From assembly GCA_030040475.1 (NCBI GenBank), contig JASHTQ010000222.1, forward strand, positions 1 through 7,319: 7,319 nucleotides of DNA, written 5' to 3'. Positions within the stretch are counted from its first letter, which is position 1. Each line of letters starts with the position of its first letter. This DNA is from Streptosporangiaceae bacterium. Lineage in GTDB: Bacteria; Actinomycetota; Actinomycetes; Streptosporangiales; Streptosporangiaceae. Under the pieces are notes generated by a model. That model had not been told where the DNA came from, searched no databases, and saw only the letters and a list, made by a program, of their open reading frames with translations. Both the position numbers and the translations under genes were made by a program. Below, one piece after another: positions 1 to 6,656 of the stretch.

Positions 1-408
1 GCTGTAGGGGCTGCTGGGGTTTTCGGTGTCGGCGGGGCTGGTGTTGCGGGCGGGGCTGCTGAGTTCGACTACGACGAGCTGGCCAGGCGGCTGCTTGTCC
101 AGGTTGTCCGGCGGCTCGCGGCGGCCGAGCCGGAATCCGGGCCGCTGGACCCGGCGGCGCTGCGGGAAACGGTCACCGGGCTTGAGCACGAGCTGGCCAG
201 CGCCTGGACCAAGCACGGCAAGCTGGCCGAGGAGAACGTCAGGCTGCGCGAGCAGCTTACGGCGGCGCAGCGCTCGCTGGCCCTGGCCAGGGAACAGGTC
301 CGCAGGCTGCCGGTCACCTCCGACCTGGACAGCGACGAGGTGGTGCTGCTGCAGCGGCTGCTGTCAGGAGCCCCCGAGGGCGTAGACCTTGGCGGCGTTG
401 CCGGCTAG
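1..408 (+). CDS. C-terminal part of an unidentified coiled-coil protein (5' end outside window)
   Basis: Frame 1 is open from the first base to a TAG at 406-408 and has no in-frame ATG or GTG before base 343, so the gene enters from the left edge; 135 residues are visible. From residue 21 on, third positions are mostly G or C, which marks this as the coding frame. Residues 1-20 are a Gly/Ala/Val-only stretch with one Phe, using gct, gtt and ggt codons unlike the rest, and look like a flexible linker. Residues 21-45 are a charged amphipathic helix starting EFDYDELARRLL. Residues 54-103 have regularly spaced Leu/Val among Glu, Arg and Gln, as in a coiled coil. A short acidic segment and a Gly-rich tail follow. 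I do not recognise the family and there is no catalytic motif. The last 45 bases overlap the 3' end of the convergent amidohydrolase gene. Confidence 0.7.
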   Translation, partial: AVGAAGVFGVGGAGVAGGAAEFDYDELARRLLVQVVRRLAAAEPESGPLDPAALRETVTGLEHELASAWTKHGKLAEENVRLREQLTAAQRSLALAREQVRRLPVTSDLDSDEVVLLQRLLSGAPEGVDLGGVAG

Positions 409-1224
409 CACGCCGGCCAGCACGTCGGCGGGCAGCCCAAGCGCGGCCACGGCGCGGGCGTTGCGGGCTATGCCGGGCACGCCGGGCCAGTCGGTGCCGA
501 AGATCCACTTGCGGGCCAGCAGGTCCAGGTCGAAGCCCTGGTAGTAGCCCCTTAGGCGGTTGGGCGGCAGGCCGGCCAGGTCGAGCCAGACGTTGCCGTA
601 GCTCAGCGCGAGCCGGGCGGCGTCGGCGTACCAGGGGCCGCGGCCGCCGTGCGCCAGCACGAACGCGACGCCGGGGAAGTCCTCGATGACCTGGGTCATC
701 AGCTTCGGGTCGCCGGCCTCGGGCCGCGAGCCGGGGAAGATGCTGGGGCCGGTGTGGGTGATCACCGGGACGTTGCGGCCTTCGCAGCGGCGGTAGACCT
801 CGTACATGGCCGGGGTGTCGAGTCGGAATCCGCCGTGCACCGGGTGCACCTTGACGGCCACCGCGCCGAGATCCAGCTGGCGTTCGGCCTCCGCGGCCGG
901 CGGGCGGTGCAGGTCCGGGTTCACGTTCGCGACCAGGCGGAACCTGGCCGGGTTGTGCGCGATGATCGGCAGCAGGTCCTCGACCGGCTGGATCCCGGTC
1001 GCCAGCGGGCTGTACTCGGCGAACAGCAGCGCCACCTCGACGCCCTCGGCGTCCAGGTGGGCGTCCAGCCGGGCCGGGACCGGATCGCCGTCCGCGCCGA
1101 ACACGTCGCGCCAGCCGGAGTCCTTGCCGAACGCCTTGGCCCAGTCGAGCCAGGCGGGGCGCACCGTGCTCAGCCTCGGCACGTGCATGTGCGCGTCGAC
1201 GAGGGCCAGCCCGTCGACGCTCAT
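364..1224 (-). CDS. Amidohydrolase family 2 (Amidohydro_2) metal-dependent hydrolase or decarboxylase
   Basis: This 286-residue protein is a TIM-barrel member of the amidohydrolase superfamily, in the group that includes ACMSD and 4-oxalomesaconate hydratase. Visible landmarks are the strand-1 HxH metal motif (DAHMHV, H12 and H14), VKVHP (K125, H127), THTG (H157), LAHGG (H192) and the strand-8 acid in FGTDWP (D245). Together these are the usual set for a mono- or binuclear metal site. No signal peptide is seen, so it should be cytoplasmic. The ATG at 1224 was chosen because it overlaps the TGA of the upstream gene as ATGA and places HxH at residue 12; an open reading further upstream only runs through the neighbouring gene. 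Translation is probably coupled to that gene. The substrate is unknown: residues 104-118 and the loops after strand 7 carry no motif I can tie to one reaction. The tail overlaps the convergent gene to the left. Confidence 0.88.
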   Translation of the reverse strand: MSVDGLALVDAHMHVPRLSTVRPAWLDWAKAFGKDSGWRDVFGADGDPVPARLDAHLDAEGVEVALLFAEYSPLATGIQPVEDLLPIIAHNPARFRLVANVNPDLHRPPAAEAERQLDLGAVAVKVHPVHGGFRLDTPAMYEVYRRCEGRNVPVITHTGPSIFPGSRPEAGDPKLMTQVIEDFPGVAFVLAHGGRGPWYADAARLALSYGNVWLDLAGLPPNRLRGYYQGFDLDLLARKWIFGTDWPGVPGIARNARAVAALGLPADVLAGVLAGNAAKVYALGGS

Positions 1225-1742
1225 GCGTCCAGGCGGCGCAGCCCGGCGCGGTGCGCGCGGGCGGTCTCGATGTAGGTCTTGACCGAGTAGTCGACCAGGT
1301 CGGCGGGCATGCCCGTCTTCTTGACCACGGCGGGCACCCCGGCCACCAGGGCACCCGGCGGGACCTGGAATCCCTCGGGCACCAGGGCGGCGGCGGCTAC
1401 CACCGCGCCGGCGCCCACCCGGGCCCGGTTCAGGACCACCGAGCCCGAGCCGATCAGGCAGCGATCCGCGACGACGCAGCCCTCCAGGTGCGCGTTGTGC
1501 CCGACCACGCAGTCGGCCCCGATGATCGTGGGCCATTCGCGGGTGGTGTGCACCACCGTGCCGTCCTGCACCGAGGTGCGCGCGCCGACCTCGATCGTGC
1601 CGTGATCGCCGCGCAGCACGGCGCAGGGCCAGACGGACGCCTCGGCGCCGATCCGCACCCGGCCGATCACCACGGCGTCGGGATGGACGAACGCGGTCGG
1701 GTGGATGTCCGGCTCGTCGTCGCCCAGGGCATAGATCGGCAC
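1221..1742 (-). CDS. Gamma-carbonic-anhydrase-like hexapeptide-repeat protein
   Basis: The 173 residues form a left-handed beta-helix protein of the gamma-CA/YrdA/PaaY family, probably a cytoplasmic trimer with metal at subunit interfaces. Hexapeptide repeats run from about residue 11 to 140, followed by a C-terminal helix. Residues matching the Methanosarcina Cam site are R44 and D46 (LRGDHG), Q59 (SVQD) and H65 (VVH). In the next motif, VGHNAHLEGC, H82 matches Cam H117, but the Cam H122 position is E87 and a His sits two residues earlier (H85). I believe the GHxxHLEG form is common in actinobacterial members, so it may mark a subfamily rather than a defect. The start is GTG (1740-1742), with GAAGGG nine bases upstream (1752-1757). 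It begins 37 bases after the carboxylesterase stop and its TGA overlaps the amidohydrolase ATG. Carbonic anhydrase activity is not assured, since many members are inactive or act on other compounds. Confidence 0.88.
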   Translation of the reverse strand: MPIYALGDDEPDIHPTAFVHPDAVVIGRVRIGAEASVWPCAVLRGDHGTIEVGARTSVQDGTVVHTTREWPTIIGADCVVGHNAHLEGCVVADRCLIGSGSVVLNRARVGAGAVVAAAALVPEGFQVPPGALVAGVPAVVKKTGMPADLVDYSVKTYIETARAHRAGLRRLDA

Positions 1743-1779
1743 GTTCGCTGGCCCTTCGCTCGTGGTGCGTGTCCTCGGG

Positions 1780-3291
1780 TCAGGCTACTGGCTCGAGGTC
1801 CAGGACGCCGAAGCGGTGCTGGTCCCAGATGTGCATGGACGCCTTTTCCGGGTACGGGGCCACGTCCGGCGGGTCGTCGAAGATGCGGGTCATCCGGCGG
1901 CCGGGGGTGTACTGCGGCCAGCCGGGGTCGCCGTCGGCGGCGAACGCCGCCCACTGCTCGCGCATCAGGTTGCCGACCGCAAGCGCGCCTTGCGGCGTCG
2001 GCGTGCCGAACAGCATCGCGCCGAGCCCGCGGTAGTCGCCGAACACCAGCGGCACGTCGATCGCGTGGCAGGCGCCGAGGCCGTGGTTGGTTGCCGGGTA
2101 GCCGACCTCGTACAGGAACGTCTTGCCGCCCGCCGCGGCGTGCGCCTGCGCCAGGTGCAGGCTCGGCATCCGGAACAGCCAGTCGGAGTTGACCAGCTCG
2201 AACAGCGTCTCGGGGTCCGCGTCCGGGTAGGCGACGCGGTAGGCCTTCTCCCCGTCCCCGCTGGTTACGAGCCCGTTGAGCGCGTTCGCGGCCATCTCGG
2301 GGGTCACCAGGCCGCGTATCCCGGCCGCGCCGGCGAGCAGCCGGAACTCGTCCCTGGTGTGCCCGGCGATCAGGTCGACGTCCCTGCCGGTCCCGGCGGC
2401 GATCGCCCGCCACGGCGCGGCGGGCAGCACCTCGCCGTCCACCACGGGCGAGAACGGCACGCTCGTGTGCGCGACGGGCCCCCAGCGTCCGGCGTGGTCG
2501 GCGGGCGTTACCGCGTCGGAGGCGGCGGCGAGGAAGGCCGGGTCGGCGGCGGCGAAGGCCGCTGCGGTCGGCGGCAGGCCGGCCCGCGCGGCGATCGCCG
2601 CGGTCACGTCGGCGGCCAGCGCGGGCGAGAAGAACGTGGCGGGCACGCTCTGCGCGATCGCCCGGTGGAACAGGCCCGTCGCGGTCGGCATCACCAGCAG
2701 GGCGGCGACCGCGCCCGCCCCCGCCGACTCGCCGAAGACCGTCACCCGGCCGGGGTCGCCGCCGAACTCCGCGATGTTCTCCCGGACCCAGCGCAGCGCC
2801 GCGACCTGGTCGAGCAGGGCGCGGTTGGCCGGCACGCCGGGCAGCTGGGCGTAGCCCTCGACGCCGATCCTGTGGTTGAAGGTGACCACCACGACGTTCT
2901 GCCCGGCCAGCGCGGTGCCGTCGAAGCCGGGCAGGCTGGACGCGCCGGCGCGGTAGCCGCCGCCGTAGATCCAGACCATCACCGGGTTCTTGGCGGCCGC
3001 GCCGAGGGCGGGCGAGAAGACGTTGACCGTCAGCCAGTCCTGCGGGTCGCGGCCTTCTTCCGGGGCCGGCGGCGTGGCGAGCGCGAGGGTCGACTGCGGC
3101 GGCGGCGGGCCGAACGCCGCCGCCTCGCGGATGCCGTCCCATGGCGCTGCCGGGTGCGGCCGTTGGAAGCGCAGGGCGCCGACGGGCGGGCTGGCGAACG
3201 GGATGCCGCGGAAGACGGCGATGCCTGCGGCGTCCACGCGCCCGCGGACCTGGCCTGCGGCCGTGCGGACGACGGGCTCTGTCAGGTCCAT
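1780..3291 (-). CDS. Type-B carboxylesterase (alpha/beta hydrolase, pNB-esterase-like)
   Basis: This 503-residue serine esterase belongs to the family of Bacillus p-nitrobenzyl esterase and acetylcholinesterase. From the ATG at 3291, the oxyanion-hole GGG is at 110-112. The nucleophile is S189 in GESAG, inside the full type-B signature beginning FGGDPGRVTVFG. The acid is E315 (HTRDEF) and the base is H409 (GACHAIDVPLVFG). The second family signature reads QDWLTVNVFSP, with Trp where the usual EDCL has a disulphide Cys; this fits a cytoplasmic enzyme, and no signal peptide is seen. An in-frame ATG 33 bases further upstream (3324) lacks a ribosome binding site, whereas ATG 3291 has GAGGGG six bases before it, so 3291 is preferred. 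That choice also puts the serine at 189, as in the Bacillus enzyme. It is the first gene of a leftward set with the gamma-CA and amidohydrolase genes. It should hydrolyse carboxylic esters, but the substrate is unknown. Confidence 0.92.
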   Translation of the reverse strand: MDLTEPVVRTAAGQVRGRVDAAGIAVFRGIPFASPPVGALRFQRPHPAAPWDGIREAAAFGPPPPQSTLALATPPAPEEGRDPQDWLTVNVFSPALGAAAKNPVMVWIYGGGYRAGASSLPGFDGTALAGQNVVVVTFNHRIGVEGYAQLPGVPANRALLDQVAALRWVRENIAEFGGDPGRVTVFGESAGAGAVAALLVMPTATGLFHRAIAQSVPATFFSPALAADVTAAIAARAGLPPTAAAFAAADPAFLAAASDAVTPADHAGRWGPVAHTSVPFSPVVDGEVLPAAPWRAIAAGTGRDVDLIAGHTRDEFRLLAGAAGIRGLVTPEMAANALNGLVTSGDGEKAYRVAYPDADPETLFELVNSDWLFRMPSLHLAQAHAAAGGKTFLYEVGYPATNHGLGACHAIDVPLVFGDYRGLGAMLFGTPTPQGALAVGNLMREQWAAFAADGDPGWPQYTPGRRMTRIFDDPPDVAPYPEKASMHIWDQHRFGVLDLEPVA

Positions 3292-3297
3292 GCGCGT

Positions 3298-3303
3298 CCC
3301 CTC
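3298..3303 (-). promoter_or_regulatory. Ribosome binding site that decides the carboxylesterase start
   Basis: On the minus strand GAGGGG lies six bases before the ATG at 3291-3289, a good match to the anti-Shine-Dalgarno sequence at normal spacing. The alternative in-frame ATG at 3324 has only an A/C-rich leader with no purine run, so this site supports the shorter 503-residue protein. Confidence 0.7.
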
Positions 3304-3350
3304 GCTGGCCGGATATGTCGTCATCCGTGGGTGTTTGGCTGCCTGCAGCG

Positions 3351-3356
3351 AGGTTA
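3351..3356 (-). promoter_or_regulatory. Candidate -10 box for the carboxylesterase operon
   Basis: The minus-strand hexamer TAACCT fits the actinobacterial TAnnnT -10 pattern. It would start a transcript near 3344, giving a 5' leader of about 50 bases before the ATG at 3291. No -35-like hexamer is found 17-18 bases upstream, where the sequence is C-rich. The call therefore rests on the -10 match and on its mirror-image position relative to the rightward promoter. Confidence 0.3.
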
Positions 3357-3401
3357 CGCCACCGGGGACCGTGCGGGGGCGCGACGGGCCGGCCGGTGGC
3401 G
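3357..3401. repeat. 9-bp inverted repeat between the divergent genes
   Basis: CGCCACCGG at 3357-3365 is matched by its exact reverse complement CCGGTGGCG at 3393-3401, with 27 bases between the arms. Read outward in each direction, an identical arm lies directly before a candidate -10 box: TAACCT at 3356-3351 on the minus strand and, after two bases, TAGAGT at 3404-3409 on the plus strand. This could be a paired operator for one dimeric regulator acting on both promoters. A 9-bp repeat built only of C, G and two A/T pairs can also arise by chance in DNA this rich in GC. Confidence 0.35.
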
Positions 3402-3403
3402 GA

Positions 3404-3416
3404 TAGAGTCGGGCGC
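3404..3416 (+). promoter_or_regulatory. -10 box of a likely leaderless promoter for the pentapeptide-repeat gene
   Basis: TAGAGT at 3404-3409 matches the TAnnnT -10 consensus and is followed by exactly seven bases before the ATG at 3417. In actinobacteria this spacing puts transcription start at or next to the A of ATG, which gives a leaderless mRNA. Consistent with that, there is no Shine-Dalgarno sequence in the seven bases. A weak -35 candidate, gcgacg at 3381-3386, has a 17-base spacer but shares only the GAC core with the consensus. Confidence 0.55.
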
Positions 3417-4025
3417 ATGCCGCTTACCTCGTTCGCGGGGGACCTGGAGCCGGAGGGGGACTACGACGGCCTGCTGTTCGCCGACGACGCCTTCGACGGG
3501 GCGACCGCCGACCGCAGCCGCTTCCTGGACTGCTCGTTCGGCAACGTCTCCTTCGGCGACGCCAGCCTGCGCAACTGCCGGCTGGTCGACGTGGCCGTCA
3601 GGGACACCAGGTTCGTGGCCGCCGACCTGGCCGAAACCACCTGGCAGGACTGCCTCCTGGCCGGGTGCGCGCTGGCCGGGGTGCAGGCCTATTCCTCGTC
3701 GCTGACCCGGGTCACGTTGCGCGACTGCAAGCTGGACTCGGTGAACCTCCGCACCGGCACGCTCACCGACGTGACGTTCGAGAACTGCCTGCTGCGGGAC
3801 GTGGATTTCGGCTCGGCCCGGCTGCAGCGGGTCAGCTTCGCCGGGTGCACCCTGGCGGGCGCCGACTTCACCAAGGTGACCTGCGCCGACGTGGACCTGC
3901 GCGGCGCCGAGCTCGGCATCACCGCGGGGTACGAGTCGCTGCGCGGCGTCACGATCGACAGCGTCCAGCTCATCGCGCTGGCGCCCCGGCTCGCCTTGCA
4001 CCTGGGCATCGCCGTCGCCGACTGA
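3417..4025 (+). CDS. Pentapeptide-repeat protein, MfpA/Qnr fold class
   Basis: The 202-residue protein is almost entirely pentapeptide repeats. From residue 21 to 170 every fifth position (21, 26, 31 and so on to 166) is hydrophobic, mostly Leu or Phe; the departures are A31, V61, W76, A91 and C156. The position two before each is usually small (Ala, Cys, Val, Ser or Thr), as in the core of a right-handed quadrilateral beta-helix. Thirty pentapeptides make about 7.5 coils. A C-terminal tail (171-202, containing LRGVTIDSVQLIALAP) should form one or two helices, which in MfpA mediate dimerisation. MfpA and Qnr proteins mimic DNA and bind gyrase, but most pentapeptide proteins have no known role, so gyrase protection is only a possibility. 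No signal peptide is seen. The ATG at 3417 is chosen from the promoter spacing and the start of the repeat; an upstream open frame is shadow. It ends 19 bases from the convergent lipoprotein gene. Confidence 0.88.
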   Translation: MPLTSFAGDLEPEGDYDGLLFADDAFDGATADRSRFLDCSFGNVSFGDASLRNCRLVDVAVRDTRFVAADLAETTWQDCLLAGCALAGVQAYSSSLTRVTLRDCKLDSVNLRTGTLTDVTFENCLLRDVDFGSARLQRVSFAGCTLAGADFTKVTCADVDLRGAELGITAGYESLRGVTIDSVQLIALAPRLALHLGIAVAD

Positions 4026-4044
4026 GGGGCGGCGAGCGGCGGGG

Positions 4045-5268
4045 TCAGAAGGTGACCTGGTGCCAGGTGGCGCCGCCGTCGGAGGTCAGGAAGAGCTGGC
4101 CGGGGCGCTGCTGGGTGTTGGCGTCGTTGACGGCGGGGCCGTGGATCACCACGCCGTCGGTGTCGGTGGTGAAGCCCAGGTCCGCCCAGCCGGCGCCGCC
4201 GTCGAGCTGCTCGTCGACGATCCGCCAGGTCCGCCCTCCGTCGGGTGAGTAGAACAGCCAGCTGGCGGCGCTCTCGGTCGCGATGACCACGTTGCCCGCC
4301 GCGGTGGCGGCGAGCACGCCGCCGTCGCCGTCCGGGCTCGGCGCGCCCGCCGCGGTCCAGCTCGCGCCGTCGTCGTCGCTGACGAAGGCCTGCTTGATCG
4401 TGTGGCCGGTGTAGCCCTCGCCGGTGCACAGCGCCACCAGGCCGGTCGCGGAGGTCACCGCGACCGAGGGCACGCCGGATTCCGGCCCGCACGGCACCGG
4501 GTACAGGGTGTGCGTGAGCCCGCCGTCGTGGGTGACGAAGACGTCGTGGCCGACCACCACGGCGGCCACTCCTGCCTGGGTGTCGATCAGGTCATCCGGG
4601 TCGATGAGGCTGGTGACGGCGGGCTTGACCACGGGGAACCACAGGCCTCCGCGCAGCGGCCTGCGGACCACCACGCCGACTTCGCTGCAGCCGCCGGAGG
4701 TGCACAGGGCGTCGAGGATGAGCACCTGCCCCTGCACGACGGCCAGGGACAGGATCGAGCCGTTGGGCACGGAGTGGTCCTGCGTCCACTGCTCGCCGCC
4801 GTCGGTGGTCTGCCACAGGCCGTCGCCGAACACGAACCCGATCTCGGGTGTGGCGAACCGGATCCCCCACACCACCGGCGCGGTGCCGATCGAGGGCTCC
4901 CCGACTCCCACGACGGGGGCGGGCAGGCCGATCCAGCTCGCGCCGCGATCCAGGGTGCGGACGATCGACGTGCACGGCGCGTGCGCGCACGGGGCGGTGC
5001 CGAGCACGAACGCCTCGTCCGGCGACACCCAGGTGACCGACGTCGCCGCGAAGCCTTGCGGCACGGGCCCGCCCTGCGGCTGGGCCGGGGCCGTAGCGCC
5101 GGTTGGCGTCGGCGCCGGTGAATTTGATGCCGAACGGGCCGTGGTGCTTCCGCCGGCACCGCCCGACGATCCGGCGGCGGGAGGCTGGACGCGACCCGTG
5201 CCGCAGCCCGCGAGGCCCGCCGCCACCGCCGCCGTGGCGAGCAGGCCAATCCACCCAGACGCCCGCAT
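4045..5268 (-). CDS. Secreted lipoprotein with Asp-box (BNR) repeats, beta-propeller type
   Basis: The 407-residue precursor starts with a lipoprotein signal: charged MRASGW, a hydrophobic run to residue 18, and lipobox LAGC with lipidated C22. A Ser/Thr/Pro/Gly/Ala-rich linker (about 23-70) follows, so the folded domain should sit outside the membrane. The domain carries six Asp-box motifs of the form S/T-x-D-x-G-x-x-W at 105-112, 154-161, 246-253 (degenerate, ending in His), 297-304, 341-348 and 395-402. That pattern marks sialidase-like, Ycf48-like or VPS10-like propellers; no sialidase catalytic Arg triad or FRIP motif is seen, so binding is likelier than sialidase activity. Cysteines C94/C99 and C189/C194 are closely spaced and C260/C281 may also pair as disulphides. 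GAAGAGGGAG lies just before the ATG. It starts 65 bases after the murD2 stop and may be co-transcribed; no convincing promoter is seen in that gap. Confidence 0.85.
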   Translation of the reverse strand: MRASGWIGLLATAAVAAGLAGCGTGRVQPPAAGSSGGAGGSTTARSASNSPAPTPTGATAPAQPQGGPVPQGFAATSVTWVSPDEAFVLGTAPCAHAPCTSIVRTLDRGASWIGLPAPVVGVGEPSIGTAPVVWGIRFATPEIGFVFGDGLWQTTDGGEQWTQDHSVPNGSILSLAVVQGQVLILDALCTSGGCSEVGVVVRRPLRGGLWFPVVKPAVTSLIDPDDLIDTQAGVAAVVVGHDVFVTHDGGLTHTLYPVPCGPESGVPSVAVTSATGLVALCTGEGYTGHTIKQAFVSDDDGASWTAAGAPSPDGDGGVLAATAAGNVVIATESAASWLFYSPDGGRTWRIVDEQLDGGAGWADLGFTTDTDGVVIHGPAVNDANTQQRPGQLFLTSDGGATWHQVTF

Positions 5269-5333
5269 GTCTCCCTCTTCTCCGTGCTGCTATGCACTGA
5301 GACGACGCAGCGGCGTCCCGGTTGGGCCGCAGG

Positions 5334-6656
5334 TCAGGAAATCGCGCGGACGGCGCGGGCGAAGGCCTCGCTGCGGTCGGAGTAGTCGCGGAACCGGCCG
5401 AAGCTCGGCGCCGCGGGCGACAGCAGCACCACGCCGTCCGGCTGCGCCCAGGCGAACCCCGCCGCCACGGCGGCCGCCAGGTCCGGGCAGTCGGTCACCG
5501 GTACCGGCCGGCCGGCGGCCTGCTCGATCGCGGCGCGGATCCGCGGGCCGCTGTCGGGGAGGGTCAGCACGTGGGTGGGCGCCTGCCGGGCCAGGACGCC
5601 GGCCGCGAGCGGCGCGTAGTCGATGCCGCGGTCGTGGCCGCCGACGATCAGCGCGATCCTGCGGCCGGGGAAGGCGTCCAGCGCGGCCAGCGTGGGCAGC
5701 ACGTTCGTGGACAGGCTGTCGTCGACGAAGGTGACTCCGCTCTTGGCGGCGATCGACGTGAGCCGGCTCGGCAGCGGGCGGTAGCCGGCCGCGGCGGCCC
5801 GCAGCGCCGCGTCGTCGCCGGCGCCCGGCACGCCGAGCGCGAGCAGGCAGCGGCGGGCGATGAGCGCGTTGCGGCGGTTGTGCCTGCCGGGCAGCCCCAG
5901 GTTCTGCATCCAGTCGGCGGCGGGCTCGTCGCTCTCGCGGACCCACTGCACCCGCGGGCCGAGCAGTGCCGCGCGGGCGGCGAGCAGGTCGCTGTCGCCG
6001 TTGGCCACGGTGAGTTCGGCGCCGGGCTGGGAGCACACGGACAGCTTGTCCCTGTAGTACTGCTCCACCCCGCCGTGCCAGTCCAGGTGGTCGGGGTGCA
6101 GCGAGGTGACCGCGACCACCGGCGGCGAGCAGGGCAGGTCGGTGGCCTGGTAGCTGGACACCTCGATGGCCCAGTAGTCGAAGTCGCCGCCGATTTCCGG
6201 GTCGTACGGCGCGACGCCGATGTTGCCGCCGACCAGGCAGCGGTGGCCGAGCCCGGTGAGCAGGTGCCCGATGACCGAGACCGTGGTGCTCTTGCCCTTG
6301 GTGCCGGTGACGCAGACGACCTTCCGCAGGTCGGCCTCGGCCAGCCACAGGCCCAGGCCGCCGAGCACGGGAATGCCTCGTCCGGATAGCTCGGCCACCT
6401 CGGGGCGGTAGCGGCTGAGGCCCGGCGTCTTGACCACCACGTCGCAGCGTTCCAGCGCGGCCAGTCCATCGTCGCTCGTCGTCAGAACTGGTCGACCGTC
6501 TACGGGTAGCTGCGGGCGGTCGTCGACGAGGACGGGGTCGACGCCGAGCGCAAGGAGCTTGCGGAGGTTGGCGTGGCCCTCGCGGCCCAGGCCCCAGACG
6601 CCGACCCTGGCGCCCGCCAGGTCGGACCAGGACAGCTTCGGGCGGGCCGCGGTCAT
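5334..6656 (-). CDS. murD2: MurD-type ligase, probably MurD2 (UDP-MurNAc-L-Ala--L-glutamate ligase)
   Basis: The 440-residue Mur ligase has an N-terminal Rossmann domain (VWGLGREG, 20-27), a central ATPase domain and a C-terminal domain. Intact catalytic parts are the P-loop GTKGKST (118-124), GGNIG (143-147), EVSSYQ (165-170), H190, carbamylated-lysine equivalent K204, and HN at 259-260. Several glutamate-site signatures of ordinary MurD are changed: the HR pair before the C-terminal domain is SR (297-298), DSKATN is DSLSTN (L315 for E. coli K319), the C-terminal SPACAS-D-F block has P417 and G420, and RGxxF is RSEAF. With murL directly upstream, this fits MurD2, which adds L-Glu to UDP-MurNAc-L-Ala in the cytoplasm for MurL to epimerise. 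Plain MurD is the alternative. The ATG at 6656 overlaps the stop of a 19-codon mini-ORF as ATGA and has no clear Shine-Dalgarno site, so initiation is probably coupled to upstream translation. Confidence 0.85.
   Translation of the reverse strand: MTAARPKLSWSDLAGARVGVWGLGREGHANLRKLLALGVDPVLVDDRPQLPVDGRPVLTTSDDGLAALERCDVVVKTPGLSRYRPEVAELSGRGIPVLGGLGLWLAEADLRKVVCVTGTKGKSTTVSVIGHLLTGLGHRCLVGGNIGVAPYDPEIGGDFDYWAIEVSSYQATDLPCSPPVVAVTSLHPDHLDWHGGVEQYYRDKLSVCSQPGAELTVANGDSDLLAARAALLGPRVQWVRESDEPAADWMQNLGLPGRHNRRNALIARRCLLALGVPGAGDDAALRAAAAGYRPLPSRLTSIAAKSGVTFVDDSLSTNVLPTLAALDAFPGRRIALIVGGHDRGIDYAPLAAGVLARQAPTHVLTLPDSGPRIRAAIEQAAGRPVPVTDCPDLAAAVAAGFAWAQPDGVVLLSPAAPSFGRFRDYSDRSEAFARAVRAIS

Noticed and set aside
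364..1536. Longer 390-residue version of the amidohydrolase starting at 1536.
   Set aside because: The extra 104 residues are the gamma-CA gene read out of frame; the coupled ATG at 1224 fits the family start.
1667..3418. A 583-codon leftward open frame overlapping the esterase in another frame.
   Set aside because: Low-complexity Arg/Pro/Gly translation with no recognisable domain; the esterase frame explains the region.
1762..3705. A 647-codon rightward open frame opposite the carboxylesterase and running into the pentapeptide gene.
   Set aside because: It is opposite a gene with a complete catalytic triad, has no family motif, and is Arg/Gly/Ala-rich as expected for a shadow frame in very GC-rich DNA.
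4055..4068. Inverted repeat ACCTGG-TG-CCAGGT near the meeting point of the convergent genes, considered as a terminator.
   Set aside because: The six-pair arms have a two-base loop, no T-run follows, and it lies within lipoprotein codons; the 19-base gap itself holds no hairpin.
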